Positions 44,018 through 54,928 are shown, counted from the first letter of the stretch. The stretch: 64,000 bases of DNA from Chrysaora quinquecirrha (GCA_014526335.1 JACTAT010000091.1:310001-374000); one strand, 5' to 3'. Numbers and translations are program-made. Notes: generated from the letters alone by a model not told the origin.

Positions 44018-44238
44018 CAATCCTCGTCAAAAATATTGGGGACAGTATGTTATAAGTATGTTTTACCTTAAAAACCCCGTCCCATTACAACATATTTGCG
44101 TAAAAAGCCCCCCCGACTCAATGTTGGGACCACTGTCAACATCGATTTCACCAACATTGAGTCGGGGGGGGGGTATGCGTCTTTAGAGCGAGAATTTTAC
44201 AAAAGTTCGAAGTGTCCCAGCCTTTTTGGCGAGGATTG
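44018..44238. repeat. MITE family B, copy 2
   Basis: Direct repeat of 42704-42927, followed by TA and then array sequence (GCTCGGGCCTAGCC). Together with copy 1 it frames a unit flanked by TA on both outer sides. Confidence 0.85.
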
Positions 44239-44825
44239 TAGCTCGGGCCTAGCCATATGCTGACTTGTGTTTTCATTGTGTGCACTTGCAGGCGATGTTA
44301 GACAAGGGATGATGAACAGTAATCATAAAACAAGTCTTTGTGAGGACAACTCTATTTGACTTCAATTAGGGAAGTTCCATGAGATCAATTCGCGTTATTG
44401 ATTTTGCCATAAGGCGAAAATCAAAAACGCGGAACCCCATTTCGCGGAACTTTTCTAGACAGGTCGGTGGCCACCCAAAGTCATAAATAGTTTGTTGAAA
44501 TGCTCCTTTCGTCTTTATAAAGCTTTTTTTTACCAGTAAAAAGATACAATCGAATGTAAACAAAATGTACAGGTTGAAAGTGTATGGTGATTACAATTTA
44601 GGCCTAGCTCGGGCCTAGCCATATGTTGACTTGTGTTTTCATTGTGTGTACTTGCAGGCGATGTTAGACAAGGGATGATGAACAGTAATCATAAAACAAG
44701 TCATTGTGAAGACAACTCTATTTGACTTCAAATTAGGGAAGTTCATGAGATTGAATTCGCGTTATTGATTTTGCCATAAGGCGAAAATCAAAACGCGAAC
44801 CTCTTTTCATGAACTTTTCCAGACA
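44239..44825 (-). repeat. Foldback array, inverted orientation, last two units
   Basis: Continuation of the array after the composite insertion (cores near 44395 and 44764), leading into the 45056 terminus. Confidence 0.85.
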
Positions 44826-45056
44826 GGTTTTTACTAAGGAGAAAAGTCGTGTTTATTTAAGGAAAACCAATAATGCAACAAAACGAAAGAAATTTGTTTT
44901 AAAATGCATTAAATTATTAATAAGAAACGCACAAGAAATTATTCCGCGTTTTTTATTTTAGCACAGAGGCAAAATTAATAACGCGGAACGATATTCATGA
45001 ACAAATCTGTTCATGGTTCCGCGGAATTTTGGCGTTCCGCGTTATTGACCTGGCCC

Positions 45057-45391
45057 TTATATGGCCTATAATAGACTAGGTGGATAGAGTAGCCTACCTG
45101 TCTATCTGCCTAACTCCTCGACATAAGAACAGATTTTGTTGTCAAGAACAGACAAAGAAGCTGTTTTGTCTAGAAAGCTTTGGATTGTAGACACAATCAA
45201 TTCCAAAATCTTCCAATTCTGCCAATGTGTAATGTTCTGCAAAACTTCTAGCCTGATCATCTACAGACAAGATTCTAAGCATCGGTGTGTTTCCGCTTGT
45301 GCAGCAGACTTGGAGCCAATCAGAATGTAGCACTTGATTTGCTGCAATTCTACTGGCTTATCAATATCCTCCCACTTTTATTGCAATTCGA
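45057..45391. repeat. Segmental direct duplication, copy 1 (335 bp)
   Basis: Nearly identical to 45889-46222. It begins at the first base after the foldback terminus. The 63-codon minus-strand frame inside (45142-45333) is identical in both copies at the protein level and starts with a GTG; no domain recognised. Confidence 0.85.
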
Positions 45392-45888
45392 TTCTTTGTC
45401 TTGGTCGTTTTCTGACGTTTTTACTCTGGGTAGTGTCAGGCAAAAAGGCTTTTAAGTATGTTAGAAAATGTTTTCGCTGTTCTTCGCAATTTTGAAATCC
45501 AGACTCCAATACCCAAAAATTTAAGAAAGTCCAAAATTTACCCAGTGAAATCGAGTGAAATATTTGTCCGGACAGGGCCTGCAGCTAATTGATAAAGATT
45601 AGGAACTGCCCCAAAAATCTGAGTCTTGTTTTCATCTTTTCCTCGGAATATGAAATTCACTCTATCTACTGATGTTGTTCCTATTTCCATCTCTTCACGT
45701 TTTTACTTATAAACTTTTATAGTGAAGTCGCTGCTGAAAATTTCCAAAAATTAAGTACCGTATTTAATCGTTTTAGCGTCACGGCCTCTTTGAGATTTTC
45801 AGAACTTCAGAGGCGGCAGTCATTCTGGGGAGTTGCTCAATTGGGGGCGGTGCTCTTCGGGGGCGGGTCACTTAATTCTGCAGGCTTA
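45392..45888. other. Sequence between the two duplicated segments
   Basis: 497 bp, no gene recognised. The two repeats flanking it could be read as short long terminal repeats of a miniature retroelement, but they do not start TG or end CA. Confidence 0.4.
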
Positions 45889-46222
45889 TATGGCCTATAA
45901 TAGACTAGGTGGATAGAGTAGCCTACCTGTCTATCTGCCTAACTCCTCGAAATAAGAACAGATTTTGTAGTCAAGAACAGACAAAGAAGCTGTTTTGTCT
46001 AGAAAGCTTTGGATTGTAGACACAATCAATTCCAAAATCTTCCAATTCTGCCAATGTGTAATGTTCTGCAAAACTTCTAGCCTGATCATCTACAGACAAG
46101 ATTCTAAGCATCGGTGTGTTTCCGCTTGTGCAGCAGACTTGGAGCCAATCAGAATGTAGCACTTGATTTGCTGCAATTCTACTGGCTTATCAATATCCTC
46201 CCACTTTTATTGCAATTCGATT
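45889..46222. repeat. Segmental direct duplication, copy 2
   Basis: Direct copy of 45057-45391, with a few substitutions (for example CTCGAAATAAG for CTCGACATAAG). Confidence 0.85.
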
Positions 46223-46381
46223 TTTCACCGTCACAACATTTAATACTTAAAGTTATTCCTGTGTCGCACATTCTGTATATGAAGATAAGCGCAGCAATCC
46301 TGCTGCAAGACTTAGGCAATAAAAAAGTGCTTTTAAATAAATACATTAAGATTTCCTTTCAACTTCTTTTGTGTCCTGCAG

Positions 46382-46620
46382 CTACGACATCAGTCAGCTT
46401 GACTAAGGAGGTAATAGAAGAAGTGCATTATGGGGAAAGCACTAATCAAGGTAACTAACAACGTCAGTTTTTTCATGTGCACCAATTTGGGAAACTTGCC
46501 ACAGAAAAGCCGTATGAAGTCATGCAATGGACAACCTTTTTGCTGTGATTTGACATACAATTATTATGGAAACAATGAAATTAATATTACTTATATTTTG
46601 TTGGATGGTGTATGTTGTCG
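46382..46620 (+). pseudogene. Vanin/biotinidase-like C-terminal fragment
   Basis: After an acceptor-like TTTGTGTCCTGCAG, one phase reads KEVIEEVHYGESTNQ up to ~46450. A second phase then reads VTNNVSFFMCTNLGNLPQKS then CNGQPFCCDLTY, ending at a donor-like GGT|GTATGT (~46609). The CNGxPFCC box and the following Tyr-rich stretch resemble the C-terminal domain of vanin/pantetheinase/biotinidase enzymes. The phase change around 46450 argues for a broken copy or a missed exon boundary. Identification rests on one motif. Confidence 0.35.
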
Positions 46621-46868
46621 GTTACAGAGTACAGTTGACAGAAAATATTGCGTGCTTCTAAAACCACGCCCTTATTTGCATTGAACACGCCCATTGCACC
46701 CCAATACCTCCTGTCAGACTAATCAACAGATAAGGTGCAAAAGGTTTATGTGTATGGCAACAAAACGAATCTATATAATAAATTAATCTTTAAGTAGACA
46801 TTTCTGACATTCCTCGGGTGCTCGTCGGATATGTTAGCCTTGCTGGAGGTCATAAATTAAGATTTATT

Positions 46869-47210
46869 ATGGCAGAAAACGACTGCGCTATTTACAATGA
46901 TAAAGCATTTCACTCTGCTTCAGCACCAGCATCAGAGACGTCAGCAGAAAAGAAGACATATCCCTTCTGCCTATTAAAGTGGTAAGTCACCTAGAGAAGG
47001 AATATTGGTTAAGAAAAAAGGAATAAAATAAATATACACGTCATAATAAGCAAAAACTTGCTGCACGATTACAAAGAGTATTATACATTAAAGGGGTTAT
47101 GAAGGTAGAGTTTATAAAATCATGTGTTACATTTTAAACTTACACTTTGATTTCAAATAAACTTAACACGTTTCGAATTTGTTATAGGAAAGAGAAGACT
47201 GCACCATGAT
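46869..47210 (+). CDS. Possible tiny two-exon ORF
   Basis: ATG at 46869, 113 nt, then a strong donor (GTG|GTAAGT at 46982). A possible acceptor (TTTGTTATAG, ~47188) would continue the frame for seven codons to a TGA. The product would be ~45 aa (MAENDCAIYNDKAFHSASAP...). It could be the start of a larger gene. No family recognised. Confidence 0.2.
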
Positions 47211-47432
47211 ACAATGCTCTGGATCCAAACAAAATGTAAGATACATCGTCACTTAATTATGTAATCCAAGCCTGGCTTCCCCCCCCCCCCAACAATTCCC
47301 CAATAACTCAAAAAACAATACAATGGCGTCATAAATCATAACGTCATATAATACTTTTCAGTTGCTTAGCTTCCCCAGCCCCCAATCTGGAATTCCCTGC
47401 CATATCTGGAATTCCCTGCCATGCCGTATCTT

Positions 47433-48257
47433 TTAACCATTGTTCTCCCACGACGAACTTGTTAAATCTGGCCCCTGTGAGAGCTGGCTGTTAAGCGACA
47501 CATTTTGATATTTTGCTGAACAGTCAAATACGACGTGAGTTTTCTCTGGTTTCTTCGGATTGAACACTGGATGATGGGGTAAGAACCACGTGGTTCCACC
47601 ATTACCTGCTGACTTGGGTGCCTTTTGAGCATATCCCTTTTGCAATAGATCATCGATGAATGACGTGTAATTCTTCAACAGAGTTGGCTTCCTTTCCAGT
47701 CTCTTCTTCAGGTGCTGTAAACGATATTCAGCCATTGATCTGTTGTTAGGAAGATCAGGAAACCCATCTTTCCAAGGTAGACTGATTTTGTAGTGACCAT
47801 TCTTCATCTGAATGGTAGATTTCATTTTCTCCAAGGCAATTTTGCCTTCTTGTGACATAGCAGCTTTCGAATCATAGTAAGAGTCGTTGAATTCCATTTC
47901 ACAATATTTCTGAAATTGTTCACTTAGATCAGCATCAGTTTTGATAAAGCTTACGGTAGATCGTGAGCTTCCAGATCGTTTCAGTGGGCCATTGATTACC
48001 CATCCAAGGTCTGTCCTTGTAGCATAAGGTTGACCTGGTTGTCCAGATTTTACTTCTCTTGGTTCAAGTGCTCTGGGTACGTCACTTCCAATAAGAAGTC
48101 CCACCTGAGCGTTGATGTCTATCAAGTTGATTTCTTGTAGATGTGGCCATTTTTCTAAATCCTGATAATTTGCCCGATCATGAATTGTCACAGGCAACCG
48201 AGGTGTTGAGAATACAACAGGTAGATCGATCAAGTTATTTTCGATCAAATTATGGAT
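47433..48257 (-). pseudogene. BEL/Pao retrotransposon: protease end and start of reverse transcriptase
   Basis: The 271-codon frame begins with DLPVVFSTPRLPV. It contains VGLLIGSDVPRALEPREV (the C-terminal flap region of a BEL retropepsin), GRxDLGWVINGPL-type text, LPNNRSMAEYRLQHLKKRL, and the first RT blocks TTWFLPHHPVFNPKKP and VVFDCSAKYQNVSLNSQLSQ. The match breaks at about 47470, before the RT catalytic YxDD. It starts mid-protease, so it is truncated at both ends. The frame itself is clean. Confidence 0.85.
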
Positions 48258-49069
48258 TTAAGACAAAAATAAACAATTACTATTTAAAAACAAATTCATG
48301 TGATATGCTCTGCCAGAATTGAAATGTCCGCCACCTGCATTTGTATTACCAAGACCACCATCAAAATTGTTGTTATCTTTTGAAGAAGACGTTCAAGAAA
48401 AAATTAACTTAAAAATCATCTCTCACAATCTTTGTAAGGTATACTGAAAATTACATCTGAAGTTTGTGTGAAAAACGTACTGACACTAACATTTCTCATT
48501 GTTGATGAATAGATACTTCTAGTGTAATGAACAGGATGTGTTGTGTTAAAACCTAATTTATTGGCAGAGTTGTTGAGATGAAAAAAGGATTATTTCTCGT
48601 CTCATTCTACACATGTGAGGTTTTAAGAGGAGGCCATTCATGGTATCACTGGATTCTTGTGGTGAGAGGATTGAACAGCACTGATCCTAAATGAGAGGGT
48701 TTCAAATGAAATCATAAAAAACCAGCATGCTAAAGTACTAGCTGATATCGTCTCTGTGCCTGGGGGCTCATAAATGACTTCACTGTGGCAGGATCTGTGG
48801 GCTTGGACCCCCTACTCCACTCATACTTAAACATTAACCTTAAAATCAGCAAATTTTCAAGTTCAGCAACAAGAAAATGGTCAATACATTATTATTTCAT
48901 TAATATGTTTTCAACTCCTCAAATCTCATATTTGCTTTTTTACGAACCTTTTTTCAACAATCAAATTATAGGTTTGAATAGCCCTCACACCAGGGTGCTT
49001 TGCTAATGTTGAACTGCCAGATAACTGACAGATAAGATTAGCTTTTCATCCTACATAAGAGACTTTATC
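48258..49069. other. No gene recognised
   Basis: AT-rich. Lies between two BEL pieces whose order does not match a single element. Terminal repeats were not seen. Confidence 0.35.
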
Positions 49070-50205
49070 CAGTTTGTAGCTAGCTGCCTTGAAGGTTTGG
49101 GCATTATTTGAATAGAGGACTCTTGATCTGCCTCTTCTTGCAATAAATCTTTATAGAAAAAAATCTGTGATTTAAGAAAATGTGTTTACTTAAGAATCTT
49201 CAAGCAGATCAATGTAGACAGCTCTCATCAAGCTACAATTAAACATCACTATGTACGCATTCCCTTCCGTCTTCTTCTTTCTTATGTATTTCATTGGACC
49301 TGCAAAGTCGATGTCTACTACTTTGAATGGTCTGTTTCCTTCTGTTCTGGTTGTTGCTCATATTCCAGGCTTTGGTTTGCTAAACTGTGTAGCAAACAAT
49401 CTTTTCCATGCACGGCCACATTTTATTACTCTCTTGGTCTATTGCCTTAGTTGTGGTATTGAATAGTTCTCTCTTGCTTTGGCCACTGTGAGACTTATGC
49501 CTCCACACAAAGAAGAACAATGGGCACTGGCTATTACTTTCTCATTGTACAATGCTGAACTTGGTAGAAATATTGGATTCTCCCCCTGCAATCTTTCGTT
49601 ACAAATGTAGATACTTGTTTTGTTTCTTTTCAGCCCTAAGCCTTGTAGTCTTTCTTTCAATGTCTCTGAATTTTCATGTCTCCTTTGAACTCTCAATATC
49701 CACATATCTTTTGCGTTGTGAAACTCTTCAGTCATTATTGGACCCTTTGTATGTCCATTGCAGTTATTCTGGTTGCTTTCCTTAAGTTGAATTTCATATG
49801 TACCTGATCTAAAGTGTATCTCTATCTTCCATTGCTGTTTTAAGAGCCAATTTCTTTGACATTGCCATTTAGACTTGTGGCCATATGAGCTGAAATTAGC
49901 TCCAATCTCGGGATGGTGAGGTCTTTCTTTGATACTTTGCTGTGAGCAGCCCTTTACAGTTTCCTCTTTCTTTCACAATATGTGGATAAACATCGAACCT
50001 GCCTCTGCAAGTACATGAACCTCTATGTCTTTTATTGTGTTTTTACCACTTGAAATGCTTTGAGGCACTGTAACTATCTTGGGTTAGGATTTTATCCACC
50101 TCAGCCACTTCTCTTTCAACTTTTCTGACAACTCTGAATCCCAATTTTGTTGAAATAGGAACATTTTATGGAAACCGCAGACTTCTAATAAATTTAAGTA
50201 TGAAG
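49070..50205 (-). pseudogene. BEL/Pao retrotransposon: RNase H and integrase region, broken
   Basis: Reading from the high end: WDSELSEKLKEKWLRWIKS (50145-50089, connection region), KNTIKDIEVHVLAEA, KKDLTIPRLELISAHMATSL (RNase H), then the integrase: a zinc-type segment (SAHCSSLCGGISLTVAKARE), RPFKVVDIDFAGPMKYI with the first core aspartate, and RRGRSRVLYSNNAQTFKAA, where the second catalytic aspartate is Asn. Several stops and shifts break it. The integrase frame 49439-49735 is its largest intact part. Confidence 0.75.
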
Positions 50206-50645
50206 AAACAGACGATACAGCCATTGCAACACCATCCGTCTGTCTATATATTTTGTCATTGTATGTAAAATAGACATTTTTTGTGCATAATATTAACAAG
50301 TTTTTCATATCTTCTTTAGTGATATCAGTGTTAATCTCTTTTTTATCATCAATTCTTTTTAGGACAAAGATCAATAGTATAATCAAGTTGTACATTTGTG
50401 AATAGCGAAGTCTTATTAAATGATACTAATTTGTAATTTTCAGGGCTCTTTATTGTCTTTGCGTATTTGATAAAGTAACTTGTAGAATTTACCGTGTATT
50501 CTGAGTTGCTTAGTGGTGGCAGCACTTTTCCTAAATGTTTTGCTGTATGGTAAGATGCAGTTCCAATATTTGAAATGAAAGGTTGTATGGGCAGATTATC
50601 AACTTTGTCACCTTCTTTCATTTTATGAATTTTGGCTGTTCCAAA
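50190..50645 (-). pseudogene. Penelope-like reverse transcriptase fragment
   Basis: Begins GTAKIHKMKEGDK. It then reads PFISNIGTASYHTAKHLGKV, ENYKLVSFNKTSLFTNVQLD (the first palm aspartate position reads Asn-Lys here) and KNVYFTYNDKIYRQTDGVAM, conserved RT blocks of Penelope-like elements. One shift lies at ~50350. It breaks into BEL sequence near 50205, before the RT active-site YxDD. Confidence 0.75.
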
Positions 50646-50734
50646 GTCTGAACAGGAACAGGAGTCTGAAACAGGTAGGAATAATATCGAAAGGAAGAGA
50701 GTAATAATGATGAAAATGCTAATGATGAATCGAA

Positions 50735-51200
50735 AGAAAGCATGCTTATTTTACCTTATAAAGGAAAAGAGGGTGATACAGTAATTAGATCATTAAAACG
50801 AACCATACAAAAATCGATACCAAATAACGGAAAATTTAAAGTTGTATTTTCAGCGACAAAACTGGGGTCCTGTCTAAGCATCATTGGTTTCAGTACATTG
50901 ACATAATCTTGCCGTCAAAGTCAAATGCCTGAATTAAAATTGCAATGAATCATATGTCGGAGAGATGGGAAGATGGTTGAAAGAGTTAAAGATCACAGTG
51001 GCAGAGACGGTAATTCCCACGTTCTAAAACAATCAATGGATTCTGTACGTGATACCGTTAATTTACGTTAGTATCGAAAAATCATCGCTATTATCATAAA
51101 AGGAAAATATCAGAGGCTCTGGAAATAAAGAAGTTCAAACCATCATTGAAAAAGCAAGATAAATCGATACCACTAAAACTTTTCAATTAATACTGATTTT
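50735..51200 (+). pseudogene. Penelope-like element C terminus, broken
   Basis: ILPYKGKEGDTVIRSLKRTI and NNGKFKVVFSATKLGS form the linker. Then CNESYVGEMGRWLKERVKDH-like text and SGRDGNSHVLKQS (GIY-YIG nuclease second half), and near the end LAIKKLRPSL-type text, are spread over three phases. It is on the opposite strand from, and ~90 bp away from, the Penelope RT fragment, so two copies or an inverted rearrangement are involved. AATAAA lies at ~51366. Confidence 0.65.
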
Positions 51201-52800
51201 TACTTCATTTACGTTTCCTGTTTTCCCCTTTTCTTAGTAATCCAATTAAGTCTCTATGACAACAATTGTAAAATTTCAAATTTCAAATTCTATGTTTAAC
51301 CGTTGCAGTAAGTAAATCATTACTCTGATGATGACTCTTGGAAAGTACAGTCGAATATACAGTCAATAAACAAACAATTGTCATCTTTCGTTTGTTTCTA
51401 ATCATAATACTATTCATAATTAAGTTGTATGCCGGATTGGATATATTTTAAACTTTTCATCTCTTTCTTCAGCAATTCTGAGGAATCTTACGGGGCTTTC
51501 CTCGAATATTGCTGAGACACTCTAATTCAAACTTGTTGCTCTAAATATTGTTCCTACATAACTGCGTTGAACTTTGGACGTTGGAAGTTTGAACTGTGCC
51601 AAGATTGTCCTGCATCATTCTTTGTTTTCCTTGTAAATCGGAGACATTGCCCTTGACCAGTTCCAGTTCGTTCTTCTTTTCATTAAACTGCATTTTTATT
51701 CATCCCAGCTCAGTTATCATGACCTTGATTCCTCTCAAGTCTTGTTAACATCGCCCCAAAATCTGAACTCAGGTTATCTTTTTCAATGGGGATTTTGACT
51801 ACAAATGACTGCTCTCCATCTAACTTTGCATTATTACAAGTATTATGACCATCGTTTCTAAAAGACTTAACACCCTAAGAATAGGCTGGACAACCCAAGA
51901 ACAAGCTGTAAACTCTCAAGAACAGGCTGAACACCTAATACTACTGAGTAAAACCGACTGTGCCGTGGCAAGTCTTTCCTTCTGTGGCAGAAATGTCCTG
52001 TGACGTGCAACATATAATAAACCAATGGCTGACCAGGGCCATGCATTTCTATTATGATGTTTATATCGTCGTCATTGCCATTGTTTTCTGTGAAACTGGG
52101 GGTTAAGCATTTCATTTCTTCTCTTTAACAGCGAAATCTAAAATTTAGCGAATATTGGCGAATGTGCTGAGTATGACATCTTTTCTGAGAGCAATCTTAG
52201 GCTGGTCTGGGATTGCTGGATGCTAAATTTCAGTATAGTAGCTAATTTGAAAAGACTGAAAGTTGAATCTCATGATTGGAAATTTATACTTCAGCTCCTT
52301 TGCATTACTATTTACTGGCAGCTAGGCCCACTTCGCCTGCACAGTTTTGTGAAACTTCGACAGGCCTAACATGATGGATGGGCCCGCAACCTACTTTGCC
52401 TTCGGTCTTGCTATTTTATGGACAGAAATATACCTATGCCTTGCTTTGGAAGCAGTTTGTCGGTCTTGTATCTTTAAGGATTAGCTGGCATGTATTGCTT
52501 TTCCCTGACATTTCTATGGACCTTAGAGAAACACTCTAGAATTTAGATATTAGCAGATTAGAGCAGCTATTCAGCTGAGTTTTACCACAGCCTGTTGATT
52601 CAGACATTACCTATATGGTTATGTTTTTGCAGTGAGAACACCAATATAATGCAACAAAATTCATGCTACAGAGAATTTCATTTTAATAACACCAATAATT
52701 TGCAATAAATTGTTCTATTGTTAACATGTTAGATCTGTTTCTGATACTGAAATTTAGATCAAGAATTCTACAAGTGTTTCTTAGTAATCTTCTAATGCTG
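51201..52800. other. No gene recognised (1.6 kb)
   Basis: A minus-strand, coiled-coil-like stretch at ~51700-51555 (NEKKNELELVKGNVSDLQGK) could be a decayed structural part of a retroelement. A CAAGAACAGGCTG-type short repeat occurs around 51875-51935. Confidence 0.35.
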
Positions 52801-52802
52801 GT

Positions 52803-53037
52803 TCACAACTGAAAACATATATATCTTTCAGCATCTTGCGATTCACAACTGAAAACATATATATCTTTCAGCATCTTGTGATTTTTCAGCTTGATTGCTA
52901 TAGCTTCATTACTTTCAAACCCCTTGCACATATTGTACAAGGAGATTGCCTTCAAAGCTGGGAGCTGCATAGTAATTGACAAAGCATCTCCAACTGGCTG
53001 AGCTCTCATGGTGTAATGTCGTCCAATTTCAATAAAA
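52803..53037 (-). CDS. Possible exon of a leucine-rich-repeat type protein
   Basis: After a strong acceptor (TTCTTTTTCTTTCAG at 53038-53052), the frame reads FIEIGRHYTMRAQPVGDALS, then MQLPALKAISLYNMCKGFES and AIKLKNHKMLKDIY. The LPxLxxISLxN...LxxxxMLKDI pattern resembles repeats of NLR-type LRR proteins. The 3' part (52803-52880) is a 41 bp tandem duplication, which adds DAERYICFQL and a stop; the original exon end is unclear. Identification is tentative. Confidence 0.35.
52805..52882. repeat. 41 bp tandem duplication
   Basis: TTCACAACTGAAAACATATA...CATCTTG occurs twice in tandem with one difference, inside the possible LRR exon. Confidence 0.85.
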
Positions 53038-53143
53038 CTGAAAGAAAAAGAAGAAAAATGGGAATATGAACAAATGATAGCACAATATTGATCCAGTGAT
53101 AAACTACTTGTACTTCAATGACTAAATGACCAAATGCTTCATA

Positions 53144-53232
53144 AAAATATGCTATTTCTGTTTTTTCATTAATACGAAACTGTGAAAAATATGCTATTTC
53201 TGTTTTTTCATTAATACGAAAACTGTGAAAAA
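53144..53232. repeat. ~43 bp tandem duplication
   Basis: AAAATATGCTATTTCTGTTT...CTGTG is repeated once in tandem, 100 bp upstream of the exon's acceptor. Confidence 0.85.
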
Positions 53233-53866
53233 TTTGCGACTGGAGGCAAGTTAACTACTTTTGCGATGAGCTTTTCCATTCTAATTCTCTCTGGCAGATA
53301 GCAGGGCCAGGGTACATCACTATAAAATCAAAGGGGAGTGTGCACCGCAAAAATCTCCGTCATGACCCAAATTTAGAAATTTTGTTGGGACATTGAGACA
53401 CTATCCTAAAATATAGGTCACATTGGATGTAAACGGGAAACGAAACTTTGTGTTGCGTAACCAATCAACAGTCTGCGCACAGGAGAAGGCTAGGGTAATA
53501 ATCCAAGATTCATTGGCTCCCTTGAGCTTGAAATCAACGTTTGCAACAAATTTTCGAATTCAATATCCATTACCAAAATTTTTATATACCAATTCCAGAA
53601 AATTAGAAGTAAAAATGTACCCTAATTATGAAAATTTGCCAACCACGATATACCCCAATCCCAGAATTTTCAAGTCAAAAACTACCAAAAACATGCGCAC
53701 ATCCACGTCTGACCCAATAGACAAGTACTCCCCCTCCAGGGGGGGGGCAGATAGCTATTTTAAAGCATATTATCGGGTATCAAAGGCTTGAACAACAACA
53801 GCGTCCTTCCAAGCAGAAATCCTCATAAACCGTCTTGAAAATTCCCATGTCAAAGTATGCCATATA
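53233..53866. other. No supported gene
   Basis: The plus-strand frame 53423-53791 has no recognisable domain and overlaps CCCCCTCCAGGGGGGGG-type sequence at its end, so it was not called. Confidence 0.35.
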
Positions 53867-54152
53867 AGAGGGGGGCTTTGGAGGGAATCAAAACCCGAAA
53901 ACCCGAACAAAATTGTGAAAAACACGAAAACCCGGATGACCATAGTTTTAAGATCTGTTTAAAAAATTTTACAAATTGACATCCTTTGTGAGGTTGAGAA
54001 CCTGAAAGCCCGCACATTTTTACTACAGTACCCAAAACCCGAGCTATAAAAATGGCAAAACCCGTTGCCCGCTAAAAATACTTGACCTGAAAACCCGCAC
54101 GATTTGTGACCATGAAAACCAGCAAGCCGTGAAACCCCAAAGCCCCCTCACA
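53867..54152. repeat. MITE with AAACCCG words
   Basis: Bounded by GAGGGGGGCTTTGG and CCAAAGCCCCCTC. AAACCCG, or AAGCCCG, recurs about ten times in 280 bp in one orientation. About 285 bp. No coding capacity. Confidence 0.75.
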
Positions 54153-54899
54153 TGTGTTACCTAAATACCAAGTTGCCCTAAATCAGATGGAACAAGAAAA
54201 CTTTGGGAACTAGGAATCAAGTGTTTGTAATTTAGGTTGGCAGAATTTGAAAAAGAAAACTGAACTGAAGTTAAATTGATACATAGGTATGGTTGTAGAA
54301 TTTTGGCATTCACCAAAGTAAGTTTATATAGTTCTTTTCTTTGAAAGAACTTCGTAACGGATAACTCTGTTCAGAGAGGACTGTATTATTTTCTGTGTAT
54401 AATTACTAAATACTATCACGAATTCTATAATAACATAACATAACATACCTCCAAAATTAATTCAATAGATTAGATTTCGACATCAACTGAGAGCGTTCAA
54501 AGAGTACATTTCAAGAGAGAATTTTCCAAGCAAGATAAAAGACACAGATCACAAGACTTTACGAACACATGACAATGACATCACGACACAGAAACGAGGC
54601 TAAAAAATATTCAAAGTCTAAATTTCTTCAATGGTTGCCAAGTATTATTTTTCTTCACAATCTAACGTTCTCCCTTTGCTTGAAAAAAAACATCGGAAAA
54701 AGGGTGCTGTTCGCATGGTTATCAATCCAGGTACCCCTGGTGGAGGGACATTTTCCTCTTCTAAATTTCCAACAATTAGTTTTAGGTCAGGTATGTTTTT
54801 GATGCTTGGACGGCACATCTCTTACAATAGTTTAGCAAGTCCCCCCGGGTTAGATACACTCATCTTTTTATAAGAAACTATGCTCTGAGCTATACACTA
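54153..54899. other. No gene recognised
   Basis: Overlapping frames at 54569-54873 are low-information. AACATAACATAACATACC at ~54430 is a short simple repeat. Confidence 0.35.
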
Positions 54900-54928
54900 G
54901 GGTTTCTTAACTTTGAGCACAATTGGTA

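Larger units (their letters stand above)
34570..45056. mobile_element. Giant foldback element (~10.5 kb) with tandem-repeat arms
   Basis: Both ends carry the same ~245 bp in opposite orientation (GGGCCAGGTCAATAACGCGG at the left and its complement at the right). Inside the left end are six head-to-tail copies of a ~370 bp unit. The rest is inverted copies: four at 37310-38655, six at 40500-42703 and two at 44239-44825. Each unit holds a hairpin (TTCCGCGTTTTTGATTTTCG facing GCAAAATCAATAACGCGGAA). No transposase gene is present. No convincing target duplication was found next to the ends. The architecture resembles Drosophila FB-type elements, but the family is not identified. Confidence 0.8.

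Noticed and set aside
35052..44563. Repeated ~65-125 codon ORFs with the same protein text in each ~370 bp unit
   Set aside because: They follow the DNA repeat exactly, cross its hairpin, vary in length with indels, and have no domain. The conservation is that of the DNA unit, not of a protein.
45142..46162. Identical 63-codon minus-strand ORFs in the two 335 bp duplicates
   Set aside because: Identity is explained by recent duplication. The start is a GTG, there is no recognisable domain, and there is no splice or transcript evidence.
45057..46222. 335 bp direct repeats as LTRs of a miniature retrotransposon
   Set aside because: Ends are not TG...CA, no primer-binding site or polypurine tract was seen, and copy 1 abuts another element's terminus.
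53423..53791. 122-codon plus-strand ORF
   Set aside because: Runs into C/G homopolymer MITE-like sequence and has no domain.
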